A model generated the notes under the pieces. It was given only the letters and a program-made list of their open reading frames with translations. It did no database searches and was not told the origin of the DNA. Of a stretch of DNA of 64,000 bases, positions 8,568 through 20,128 are shown one piece after another. Position 1 is the stretch's first letter, and every line of letters starts with the position of its first letter. Position numbers and translations under genes: made by a program. This DNA comes from Carideicomes alvinocaridis. GTDB taxonomy: Bacteria; Pseudomonadota; Alphaproteobacteria; Rhodobacterales; Rhodobacteraceae. The DNA is taken from positions 35,571 through 99,570 of the forward strand of contig SRJI02000013.1 of NCBI GenBank assembly GCA_005473895.2, read 5' to 3'.

Positions 8568-8611
8568 CTGTTCAACAAGATGTTGCGTGACCGGAAAGAC
8601 AGGCAGAATAC

Positions 8612-11389
<2,778 letters not shown>

Positions 11390-11391
11390 TT

Positions 11392-11406
11392 CCGCCCTGC
11401 GGGCGG
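11392..11406 (+). terminator. Short hairpin after gyrA
   Basis: CCGCCC/GGCGGG-type stem with a TGC loop 3 bases after the gyrA stop, followed by a GTCATTTGTCTTG stretch that is only partly T-rich. Weak evidence. The next 250 bases to the SYLF gene stop hold nothing else I can identify. Confidence 0.3.
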
Positions 11407-11663
11407 GCCCGCGTCATTTGTCTTGTTAATTAAACCCGGCCGTGCTTGGCTTTCAGGGCGATCATCGGGCGAGGCCAGGTCGCCGCGTGGCCTGCGCAGC
11501 TTTTGCCGAGAGCTCAGGGCGTCTCGGGATCAGCCGCGCGCTGTGCATCCCTCGGTCGGCGCGGCGCCGACGGACACCTCGCAGATGACCGGACCGCGAC
11601 GCTTTCGTTTGCCGGTCGGTGGCGGGGCCATGCGCTCCGCCACCTCGCGTATCGGACGGATGC

Positions 11664-12224
11664 TCAGCCCGGAATGATTCGCGTGTATTTCGTGCCTTCC
11701 AGCGTGGCGCCGATGCGCAGGCCGGAAACGCCGAAGATCACCGCGATGACCGGCGACATGGAGGTCGTCGTCTCCGCGCGCAGGGTCTCGCCCTGTTCCG
11801 GGGTGGCGTATTCGATGTCGCCGCCGGCTGCCCAGCCGGGGCCGCGGCGGAAATTCATCAGCGCGTTGTCGGTCATGAAGAACAGCACGTGGGAATATTG
11901 CTGCGCGCCGATCTGGAGCCCGACATTGGCCTTGGTGGCCGAGTAGTAATCGACCGGAACCCCGTCGACCAGCAGCGAGCCGCGACCGTAGCCGCCGCCG
12001 ATGCCCATGCCGGCCTCGGTCACCAGCGGCATGACCAGCATGCCCGAGGACCGGTCCGCCAGCTGCCGCGTATTGGGATAGCGTGCGTACATGTCGGACA
12101 GCACGCGCTGGACCCGCGCGTCGATCTTCTCTGCACCGCCGCCGCCGAAACCGTTGCCGCAGGCCGCGAGCGCAGCCGCGCTCAGTCCTGCCAGGGTGAA
12201 TGCCCGCCGGGAATATCTGCTCAT
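11664..12224 (-). CDS. SYLF/Ysc84-domain lipoprotein
   Basis: 186 residues. An N-terminal lipoprotein signal ends in the lipobox LAAC with Cys22, so it is probably membrane-anchored in the periplasm. The rest is the Ysc84/SYLF lipid-binding domain: GMLVMPLVTEAGMGIGGGYG, VDYYSATKANVGLQIGAQ, SHVLFFMTDNALMNF and ETTTSMSPVIAVIFGVSGL. Bacterial members have no settled role. Start 12224 is chosen because the twin-basic, hydrophobic signal begins there. A start six codons upstream is possible. A good promoter lies at 12290-12318. Monocistronic. Confidence 0.85.
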   Translation of the reverse strand: MSRYSRRAFTLAGLSAAALAACGNGFGGGGAEKIDARVQRVLSDMYARYPNTRQLADRSSGMLVMPLVTEAGMGIGGGYGRGSLLVDGVPVDYYSATKANVGLQIGAQQYSHVLFFMTDNALMNFRRGPGWAAGGDIEYATPEQGETLRAETTTSMSPVIAVIFGVSGLRIGATLEGTKYTRIIPG

Positions 12225-12289
12225 GTTTCTTTCGCCTCGCACCTCGGGTGTATCAAATCCGGCCTGTTCGTCCGCCGGTTGGTGGCCGC

Positions 12290-12318
12290 AGTATATAGGC
12301 CGGCCATGAGCCTGTCAC
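12290..12318 (-). promoter_or_regulatory. Promoter of the SYLF lipoprotein gene
   Basis: Minus strand: -35 GTGACA (12313-12318), 17 bases, -10 TATACT (12290-12295), about 60 bases ahead of the start codon. Confidence 0.5.
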
Positions 12319-12348
12319 GCCATAGGTGGGACGGCCGAGTCCTCCCGG

Positions 12349-13371
<1,023 letters not shown>

Positions 13372-13483
13372 TCAGGTGGCATGGAATTTGCCGCCCCGCA
13401 AGGGTAGGCAAGGCTCACGCCACTCGTGTAAGAGCAGCCGGACCGGCGGAGGAGTGGCGCCGGGGGAATATTGGGACAGCGTC

Positions 13484-14011
13484 TTGGACTGGCATACGCT
13501 CGTTTTTGAGACAATCGACATGCGCAGCTTCTCGAACCTCTGGTTCTGGATCGCGCTTGCGGTGATGTGGTCGACCACCAGCCATTGGGTGCTGGGCGTG
13601 CCCTATGACATGATCACCCGCGCCCGGCGGCAGGGCGGCGAGGCGCAGCGCGACCTCGAGGACATCGTCCGCGTCAACATCAACCGCCTGCTCTACATCG
13701 CCGAAGAGGCCGGCGTCTGGCTGATGGGCTTTGTCTGCTTCCTGCTGACGGGGCTCGCCATCGCCGGCTTCTGGTACCGGGTGGAGCTGTGCCAGGCGGT
13801 CTTTCTGCTGATGTTCCCGATGACATTCGTCGGCATGCTCAGCATCGCCTCGGCCCGCCGCATCCGCATCGAGGCGGCCGAGGGCGAGGCGCTGCAGCGG
13901 CGGCTCCTGCGGCACCGGCTGGCGACCCAGGTGATCGGCATGCTCTCCATTTTCGTGACCGCGCTCTGGGGCATGTACCAGAACCTCGCCATCGGGGTCT
14001 GGGCGAACTGA
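13484..14011 (+). CDS. Conserved four-helix membrane protein, function unknown
   Basis: About 175 residues with four hydrophobic segments (LWFWIALAVMWSTT, GFVCFLLTGLAIAGFW, VFLLMFPMTFVGMLS, VIGMLSIFVTALWGMY) and a conserved cytoplasmic loop HWVLGVPYDMITRARRQGG. I recall close relatives across roseobacters, some labelled without proof as a SufBCD component. The start is uncertain. TTG at 13484 gives an N-terminus like the relatives (DWHTLVFETIDMRSFSN). ATG at 13520 would be 12 codons shorter, and GTG at 13454 has its AGGAG too close. It sits between hemB and mfd. Confidence 0.65.
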   Translation: MDWHTLVFETIDMRSFSNLWFWIALAVMWSTTSHWVLGVPYDMITRARRQGGEAQRDLEDIVRVNINRLLYIAEEAGVWLMGFVCFLLTGLAIAGFWYRVELCQAVFLLMFPMTFVGMLSIASARRIRIEAAEGEALQRRLLRHRLATQVIGMLSIFVTALWGMYQNLAIGVWAN

Positions 14012-14035
14012 GCCGCGCCCTGCGGCCGCATCCGA

Positions 14036-14064
14036 TTGACAATGGCCGCCAAACACCCAAATGA
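14036..14064 (+). promoter_or_regulatory. Possible mfd promoter giving a nearly leaderless mRNA
   Basis: -35 TTGACA (14036-14041), 17 bases, -10-like AAATGA (14059-14064), only 8 bases before the preferred mfd start at 14072. The -10 is poor. Confidence 0.3.
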
Positions 14065-14071
14065 CGGCTCC

Positions 14072-17000
14072 ATGGCTCAGACATCCCACATCACCGTCGG
14101 CGGCGCGCCCGAAGGCTTCGACGCCCGGCTGATCCTCGACGAGATCGCGAAGAGCGGCGGCCCGGTGCTGCACGTGGCGCGCGACGACAAGCGGCTGGCG
14201 GCGATGCGCGACGCGCTGGCGGTCTTTGACCCCGCGATGCCGGTGATGACCTTCCCCGGCTGGGATTGCCTGCCCTATGACCGGGTCTCGCCCAATGCCG
14301 ACATCTCGGCCACCCGCATGGCGACCCTGGCCGCGCTGGTCCACGGGATGCCCGAGCGTTTCGTGCTGCTGACCACGCTCAACGCCGCGACCCAGCGGGT
14401 GCCTGCCCGCGAGGTGCTGCGCGACGCGGCCTTTTCCGCCCGCGTCGGCGGCCGCGTGGACGAGGAGGCACTGCGCGGCTTCCTCGTGCGCATGGGCTTC
14501 ACCCAGGCGCCCACGGTGACCGAGCCCGGCGATTACGCGATCCGCGGCGGCATCATCGACATCTTCCCGCCGGGCGAGCTTGGGCCCGTGCGGCTCGACC
14601 TTTTCGGCGACGTGCTGGACGGGGCGCGGCGCTTCGACCCGGGCTCTCAGCGGACCACGGAAAAGCTCGACGCGATAGAGCTTGCGCCGGTCTCGGAGGT
14701 GATCCTCGACGACGCCGCGATCACCCGGTTCCGCCAGAACTACCGGATCGAGTTCGGCGCGGCGGGCACCGACGATCCGCTTTACGAGGCGGTGAGCGCG
14801 GGGCGCAAGCACCAAGGGATCGAGCACTGGCTGCCCTTCTTTCATGAAAAGCTGGAGCTGCTGTTCGACTACGTGCCGCAGGCGACGGTGACGCTGGACG
14901 ACCAGGTCACGCCGACGCGGCTGGCCCGCTGGGAGAGCATCGAGGACCAGTACGAGACGCGGCGCCTGGCCATGGGCGACCGCAACCGGATGGACACGAT
15001 CTACAAGCCGACGCCGCCGGGGCAGCTCTACCTCGACGACGCGGCCTGGGAGGCGGCGATGGAGGGGCGCCGGGTGCTGCAGTTCCACCCGCTGGCGCAA
15101 GCCTCCGGCCCCTCGGTCGTCGATGCGGGCGGGCGCGTGGGGCGCAACTTCTCGCCCGAGCGGCAACAGGAAAGCATCAGCCTTTTCGGTGCCTTGGCGG
15201 ATCATATTCGTGCAAAGCTCGAAGACGGGCCGGTCGTCGTCGCTTCCTATTCCGAGGGCGCGCGCGAGCGCCTGACCGGGCTCATCGAGGACGAGGGCGT
15301 GGCCGAGGCGATCCCGGTCACCGACATGACCCGTGTCGGAAAGCGGGGCCTGCACCTGGCCGTCTGGGCGCTGGAACACGGCTTCGAGGGGCCGGTGGAC
15401 GGCCGCCGCATGACGGTCATCTCGGAACAGGACGTTCTGGGCGACCGGCTGATCCGGCAGCCGCGCAAGAAACGGCGGGCCGAGAACTTCCTGACCGAGG
15501 CGCAAAGCCTCAGCCCCGGCGATCTGGTGGTGCATGTGGACCATGGCGTGGGCCGCTACCACGGGCTGGAGGTCATCACCGCGGCGGGCGCGGCGCATGA
15601 ATGCCTGCTGCTGGAATATGCCGAGAATGCAAGGCTTTACCTGCCGGTCGAGAATATCGAACTGCTGTCGCGCTACGGCCACGAGGAAGGGCTTCTGGAC
15701 AAGCTGGGCGGCGGCGCCTGGCAGGCCAAGAAGGCGCGGCTCAAGGAGCGGATCCGCGAGATGGCCGACCGGCTCATCCGCGTGGCGGCCGAACGCGCGC
15801 TGCGCAAGGCGCCGATCCTCGAGCCGCCGCCGGGCATGTGGGACGCTTTTGCCGCCCGCTTCCCCTACGAGGAGACGGACGACCAGCTGCGCGCCATTTC
15901 CGAGGTGATGGAGGATCTGACCTCCGGCCAGCCGATGGACCGGCTGATCTGCGGCGACGTGGGCTTTGGCAAGACCGAGGTGGCGATGCGGGCCGCTTTC
16001 GTGGCGGCCATGTCCGGCGTGCAGGTGGCGGTGATCGCGCCGACCACGCTGCTGGCCCGCCAGCACGCCAAGTCCTTCCAGGAGCGGTTCCGCGGTTTCC
16101 CGTTGGAAGTCAGGCAGTTGTCGCGCTTTGTGTCGGCAAAGGATGCACAGGCGACGCGCGACGGGCTGGCCCGCGGCACCGTCGATATCGTCGTCGGCAC
16201 CCATGCGCTGCTGGCCAAGGGCGTGCGGTTCCAGAACCTCGGCCTGCTGGTCATCGACGAGGAACAGCATTTCGGGGTGAGCCACAAGGAGCGGCTGAAA
16301 TCCCTGCGCTCGGACATCCACGTGCTGACGCTGACCGCCACGCCGATCCCGCGGACGCTGCAATTGTCGCTCTCCGGCGTGCGCGAGCTGTCGATCATCG
16401 GCACGCCGCCGGTCGACCGGCTGGCGATCCGCACCTACGTGTCTGAATTCGACGCCGTCACCATCCGCGAGGCGCTGCTGCGCGAGCATTACCGCGGCGG
16501 GCAGAGCTTCTATGTCTGCCCGCGGCTCAGCGACCTGCCGGAGCTGGAGGAATTCCTGAAGGAGCAGCTACCGGAGCTCAGCTACGTTGTGGCGCATGGC
16601 CAGATGGCCGCGGGCGAGCTCGACGACCGGATGAACGCCTTCTACGACGGGAAATACGACGTGCTGCTGGCCACGACCATCGTGGAATCGGGCCTCGACA
16701 TCCCCGCCGCCAACACGATGATCGTGCACCGCGCGGACATGTTCGGGCTGGCGCAGCTCTACCAGATCCGCGGCCGGGTGGGGCGGTCCAAGACCCGCGC
16801 CTATGCCTATCTCACCACGAAACCGCGGGCGAAGCTCACCGACTCGGCGCAGAAGCGGCTGCGGGTTCTGGGCTCGCTCGACAGTCTCGGGGCGGGCTTC
16901 ACGCTGGCAAGCCAGGACCTCGACATTCGCGGGGCCGGCAACCTGCTGGGCGAGGAGCAGTCGGGCCAGATGCGCGACGTGGGCTACGAACTGTACCAGA

Positions 17001-17545
17001 CCATGCTCGAGGAGGCGATCGCCAAGATCAAGTCGGGTGAGATGGAGGGCCTCAGCGACGATGACGGGCAATGGGCGCCGCAGATCAACCTCGGTGTCCC
17101 GGTGCTGATCCCCGAGGATTACGTGCCCGACCTCGACGTCCGGCTGGGCCTTTACCGCCGCCTGTCGGAACTGACGACCAAGGTGGAGCTCGAGGGTTTC
17201 GCGGCCGAGCTGATCGACCGGTTCGGGACGCTGCCCAAGGAGGTCAACACGCTGCTGCTGGTGGTCCGGATCAAGGCCATGTGCAAGCGCGCGGGCATCG
17301 CCAAGCTCGATGGCGGGCCCAAGGGCGCCACGATCCAGTTCCACAATGACAAGTTCGCCAACCCGCAGGGGCTGGTCGAATTCATCCGGGCGCAGGACGG
17401 GCTGGCCAAGGTGAAGGAGAACAAGATCGTCGTGCGCCGCGACTGGAAGAAGGACGGCGACAAGATCAAGGGCGCCTTCGCCATCGCCCGCGACCTGGCC
17501 GAGAAGGTCGTGGAGCAGGAGAAGCGCAAGAAGGCCAGCGCCTGA
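14072..17545 (+). CDS. mfd: Transcription-repair coupling factor Mfd
   Basis: Mfd is an ATP-driven translocase that removes RNA polymerase stalled at lesions and recruits UvrA. 1157 residues, normal length. Order: UvrB-like N-terminal domain (FPGWDCLPYD, GGIIDIFPPGELGPVR), the RNA-polymerase-interacting CarD-like domain (LVVHVDHGVGRYHGL, about 490-505), RecG-like helicase with Walker A GDVGFGKTEVAMR, DEEQ box VIDEEQHFGV and LTATPIPRTL, then QIRGRVGRS and the C-terminal TRCF domain. Start 14072 is chosen because homologues begin MAQ and the domain follows at once. In-frame ATG at 14042 and TTG at 14036 are alternatives. Confidence 0.97.
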   Translation: MAQTSHITVGGAPEGFDARLILDEIAKSGGPVLHVARDDKRLAAMRDALAVFDPAMPVMTFPGWDCLPYDRVSPNADISATRMATLAALVHGMPERFVLLTTLNAATQRVPAREVLRDAAFSARVGGRVDEEALRGFLVRMGFTQAPTVTEPGDYAIRGGIIDIFPPGELGPVRLDLFGDVLDGARRFDPGSQRTTEKLDAIELAPVSEVILDDAAITRFRQNYRIEFGAAGTDDPLYEAVSAGRKHQGIEHWLPFFHEKLELLFDYVPQATVTLDDQVTPTRLARWESIEDQYETRRLAMGDRNRMDTIYKPTPPGQLYLDDAAWEAAMEGRRVLQFHPLAQASGPSVVDAGGRVGRNFSPERQQESISLFGALADHIRAKLEDGPVVVASYSEGARERLTGLIEDEGVAEAIPVTDMTRVGKRGLHLAVWALEHGFEGPVDGRRMTVISEQDVLGDRLIRQPRKKRRAENFLTEAQSLSPGDLVVHVDHGVGRYHGLEVITAAGAAHECLLLEYAENARLYLPVENIELLSRYGHEEGLLDKLGGGAWQAKKARLKERIREMADRLIRVAAERALRKAPILEPPPGMWDAFAARFPYEETDDQLRAISEVMEDLTSGQPMDRLICGDVGFGKTEVAMRAAFVAAMSGVQVAVIAPTTLLARQHAKSFQERFRGFPLEVRQLSRFVSAKDAQATRDGLARGTVDIVVGTHALLAKGVRFQNLGLLVIDEEQHFGVSHKERLKSLRSDIHVLTLTATPIPRTLQLSLSGVRELSIIGTPPVDRLAIRTYVSEFDAVTIREALLREHYRGGQSFYVCPRLSDLPELEEFLKEQLPELSYVVAHGQMAAGELDDRMNAFYDGKYDVLLATTIVESGLDIPAANTMIVHRADMFGLAQLYQIRGRVGRSKTRAYAYLTTKPRAKLTDSAQKRLRVLGSLDSLGAGFTLASQDLDIRGAGNLLGEEQSGQMRDVGYELYQTMLEEAIAKIKSGEMEGLSDDDGQWAPQINLGVPVLIPEDYVPDLDVRLGLYRRLSELTTKVELEGFAAELIDRFGTLPKEVNTLLLVVRIKAMCKRAGIAKLDGGPKGATIQFHNDKFANPQGLVEFIRAQDGLAKVKENKIVVRRDWKKDGDKIKGAFAIARDLAEKVVEQEKRKKASA

Positions 17546-17626
17546 CCGGCACGCCTCTACTGCCGGGGCCCCTGTCTGCCGGCGCGGGCCGGGCTAGGTT
17601 GGGCCGGACGCAAAGGAGTATTGGCT

Positions 17627-18358
17627 ATGACGGACAAGGTTGCAGTGGTGACCGGCGCTTCCCGCGGGATCGGTGCCGAGATCGCGATCAGGCTCGCGGC
17701 GGACGGATTCGCGGTGGTCGTCGCCTGTCACACGGGGCGGGAGGCCGCCGAGGCGGTGGTCACGAAGATCGCGGAATCGGGCGGCGAGGCGGTGGTGGCC
17801 CAGGCCGATCTGGGCGACCCGGCCGGCATGTCGCAGCTCTTCGACGCCGCGGAGAAGGCCTTTGGCGGGGTGGACGTGCTGGTCAACAACGCGGGCATGA
17901 TGGCGCTGTCGCCGGTGGCCGAGGTCACGGATGACAGCTTCGAGCGGCAGGTCTCGGTCAATTTGGGCGGCGTCTTTCGCGGGCTGCGCGAGGCGGCCAA
18001 CCGGCTGCGGAACGGCGGCGCGGTGGTCAACTTTTCCTCCAGCGTGGTCGGGCTCTACCAGCCGGGTTATGCGGTCTATGCCGCGACCAAGGCCGGGGTG
18101 GAGGCGATGACCCACGTCCTGGCCAAGGAGCTCGCGTCGCGGGGCATCCGCGTGAACACCGTGGCGCCGGGCCCGGTGGAGACCGACCTCTTCATGCACG
18201 GCAAGAGCCCCGACCTGGTGGAAAAGATCATGCAGTCGATTCCCTTCGGCCGGCTGGGCCAGCCCGAAGAGATCGCGCGGGTGGTCAGTTTCCTGGCCGG
18301 TCCGGACAGCGGCTGGGTGACGGGCCAGGTGATCCGTGCCAATGGCGGGGTGGTCTGA
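17627..18358 (+). CDS. SDR-family oxidoreductase (3-oxoacyl-ACP reductase-like)
   Basis: A classical short-chain dehydrogenase of 243 residues. NAD(P)-binding motif TGASRGIG at about 11-18, NNAG at about 86-89, catalytic Ser in FSSSVVGLY, Tyr/Lys in YAVYAATKAG, and PGPVETDLF after them. A basic residue in ASRGIG and the serine/threonine-rich entry suggest NADPH. The substrate cannot be told from sequence. Start ATG 17627 has AGGAG 8 bases upstream. It follows mfd by about 80 bases and is convergent with the next small gene. Confidence 0.88.
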   Translation: MTDKVAVVTGASRGIGAEIAIRLAADGFAVVVACHTGREAAEAVVTKIAESGGEAVVAQADLGDPAGMSQLFDAAEKAFGGVDVLVNNAGMMALSPVAEVTDDSFERQVSVNLGGVFRGLREAANRLRNGGAVVNFSSSVVGLYQPGYAVYAATKAGVEAMTHVLAKELASRGIRVNTVAPGPVETDLFMHGKSPDLVEKIMQSIPFGRLGQPEEIARVVSFLAGPDSGWVTGQVIRANGGVV

Positions 18359-18430
18359 GAGGGGCAGCCGGGGCGGCGACCCGCTCCGGCAATGCATGTC
18401 CTTGCGGGGCCGCCGAACGAGCCCGACGGC

Positions 18431-18667
18431 TCAGTCGCCGGCCTTGCCTGGCCCGGCGGCGGCCAGCCGCGCATTGAGGAATTCGCGTGCCTTGGCTTCG
18501 GCCATGCGCACGCGGATCTCGGTCAGGAACGCCTCTTCCAGCGTCTGGGAGGCGGTGCCCAGCACGTTGCCCACCTCGACGAAGAGCCGGTCGTCGCCGG
18601 TGCTCTCCATCGCTTGCATCGTGTCTTCGGCCAGTCTTGCGGCCAGCGTCTCCAGGCTGGAGGCCAT
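18431..18667 (-). CDS. Small conserved helical protein, function unknown
   Basis: 78 residues, predicted almost wholly helical and rich in Ala and Glu (LAARLAEDTMQAME, TLEEAFLTEIRVRMAEAKAREFLNARLA). No signal peptide, membrane segment or known motif. It has a good ribosome-binding site (AGGAG, 6 bases before ATG) and follows the alpha/beta hydrolase gene by 17 bases on the same strand, so it is likely the second gene of that operon. I do not recognise the family. Confidence 0.6.
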   Translation of the reverse strand: MASSLETLAARLAEDTMQAMESTGDDRLFVEVGNVLGTASQTLEEAFLTEIRVRMAEAKAREFLNARLAAAGPGKAGD

Positions 18668-18684
18668 GGGCGGCTCCTGTCGGT

Positions 18685-19338
18685 TCAGCGGGTGTTTTCG
18701 GTCAGGCGGCGCTTCACGTAGGTGCTGACCGTGTCGATCATCGGCTCCATGTGCGGCTCTTCGAAGAAGTGGCCCGCGCCCTCGATCTCCTCGTGGGTGA
18801 CGGTGATGCCCTTCTGCTCGTGCAGCTTGGAGACGAGGTTCACCGTGTCCGCGGGCGGCGCCACGCGGTCCTTCGTGCCGTTGATGATCAGCCCCGAGGA
18901 GGGGCAGGGCGCGAGGAAGGAGAAGTCGTACATGTTGGCCGGCGGCGAGACCGAGATGAAGCCGGTGATCTCCGGCCGGCGCATCAGCAACTGCATGCCG
19001 ATCCAGGCGCCGAAGGAAAAGCCCGCGACCCAGCAATGCTTGGAATTGTTGTTCATCGACTGCAGGTAGTCGAGCGCCGAGGCGGCATCGGACAGCTCGC
19101 CCACGCCCTGGTCGTATTCGCCCTGGCTGCGCCCCACGCCGCGGAAATTGAACCGCAGCACGGTGAAACCCATGTTATAGAAGGCGTAGTGCAGGTTGTA
19201 GACGACCTTGTTGTTCATGGTGCCGCCGAACTGCGGATGCGGGTGCAGCACGATGGCGATCGGGGCGTCGCGTTCCTTCTGGGGATGATAGCGCCCTTCA
19301 AGGCGTCCTTCGGGTCCGGGAAAGATGACCTCGGGCAT
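18685..19338 (-). CDS. Alpha/beta hydrolase (COG2945-like)
   Basis: 217-residue alpha/beta hydrolase. Strands and motifs: IVLHPHPQFGGTMNN (oxyanion region), VLRFNFRGVGRSQG, nucleophile elbow AGFSFGAWIGMQ with the Ser in G-F-S-F-G near residue 105, acid NGTKDRVAPP and the histidine of EGAGHFFEEP, completing a Ser-Asp-His triad. The substrate is unknown; relatives are called dienelactone-hydrolase-like. The start at 19338 suits family length, with AGGAG 13 bases upstream. It is divergent from iscR, and its promoter must lie beside the iron-box palindrome. Confidence 0.8.
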   Translation of the reverse strand: MPEVIFPGPEGRLEGRYHPQKERDAPIAIVLHPHPQFGGTMNNKVVYNLHYAFYNMGFTVLRFNFRGVGRSQGEYDQGVGELSDAASALDYLQSMNNNSKHCWVAGFSFGAWIGMQLLMRRPEITGFISVSPPANMYDFSFLAPCPSSGLIINGTKDRVAPPADTVNLVSKLHEQKGITVTHEEIEGAGHFFEEPHMEPMIDTVSTYVKRRLTENTR

Positions 19339-19375
19339 GGGCAGTCGGCACTCCTGCACGGGCGCGGCGGCATTC

Positions 19376-19412
19376 TTGACGGAAGCCGCCGAGCACCTTA
19401 GAATTGTTCTAA
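19376..19412 (+). promoter_or_regulatory. iscR-suf promoter with overlapping iron-responsive palindrome
   Basis: -35 TTGACG (19376-19381), 17 bases, -10 TAGAAT (19399-19404). The -10 lies inside a perfect dyad TTAGAA-TTG-TTCTAA (19398-19412). This dyad has the form I associate with the Irr iron-control element of alphaproteobacteria; an IscR site is the alternative. Placement over the -10 suggests repression. The leader to iscR is about 160 bases and rich in GC hairpins. Confidence 0.6.
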
Positions 19413-19573
19413 TCTTGCCCTCATGAAGGGCTGTAGGCAGATAAGCCTTGCCGCGCGCAAGGTCAATGATGTCAAAGGGGCCGCGACAGGTACGCGACCG
19501 GGGGGCGGGCCTGCGGGGCCCCCGAAAACCAGCGCCCCGCGGACCCCCGGGGCAGAGCAGAGCGGAGGCGCGC

Positions 19574-20086
19574 GTGAAACTGAGTACCAAGGGTCGTTAC
19601 GCCATGGTGGCGCTGACCGATCTGGCGCTGCAGCCGGACGGCACGCTCGTCACGCTGGGCGACATCTCGCGCCGGCAGAACATTTCGCTGCCCTACCTGG
19701 AACAGCTCTTCGTCAAGCTTCGCCGGTCCGAACTGGTGGAATCGGTGCGCGGCCCCGGCGGCGGTTATCGCCTGGCCCGGCCCGCGGCCGAGATCCGCGT
19801 GGTCGACATCCTCGTCGCTGTGGACGAGAAGGTGGACGCGATGCATGTGGGGGCCGGCGCCTCGGGCGGGAAATCCGGCAGCCGCGCGCAATCGCTGACC
19901 AACCGGTTGTGGCAGGGGCTTTCGGCGCATGTCTACGTGTTCCTGCACCAGACCCGCCTGTCGGACGTGATCGGCAACGAGCTGGCGCCGTGCCCGGCCG
20001 TGCCCACGCTCTTTGCCGTGGTGGACGAGGAGACGGCCCCGACCGGTGCGGAGGAGGCCCCGGCCGATCCGCAGGCCACGGCCTGA
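19574..20086 (+). CDS. iscR: Rrf2-family regulator IscR, single-cysteine type
   Basis: Senses iron-sulfur status and controls Fe-S assembly genes. 170 residues. The Rrf2 winged helix is intact (MKLSTKGRYAMVALTDLAL, ISRRQNISLPYLEQLF, VRGPGGGYRLARP). The loop that holds three ligand cysteines in E. coli IscR reads MHVGAGASGGKSGSR and has none. The only cysteine in the protein is in ELAPCPAVP, further along. A single-cysteine IscR that still binds a cluster is known from Rhodobacter sphaeroides. GTG start with GGAGG about 5 bases upstream. First gene of the suf operon. Confidence 0.9.
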   Translation: MKLSTKGRYAMVALTDLALQPDGTLVTLGDISRRQNISLPYLEQLFVKLRRSELVESVRGPGGGYRLARPAAEIRVVDILVAVDEKVDAMHVGAGASGGKSGSRAQSLTNRLWQGLSAHVYVFLHQTRLSDVIGNELAPCPAVPTLFAVVDEETAPTGAEEAPADPQATA

Positions 20087-20128
20087 GCCCGAATTCTCGC
20101 GACCCGAATTTCCCCGAAAGGAGCGCGC

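Noticed and set aside
13415..16489. Long open frame opposite mfd, and similar ones opposite sufB-sufC (21142-24081) and trmJ-ctaA
   Set aside because: Same compositional artefact. The sense strand carries unmistakable conserved proteins.
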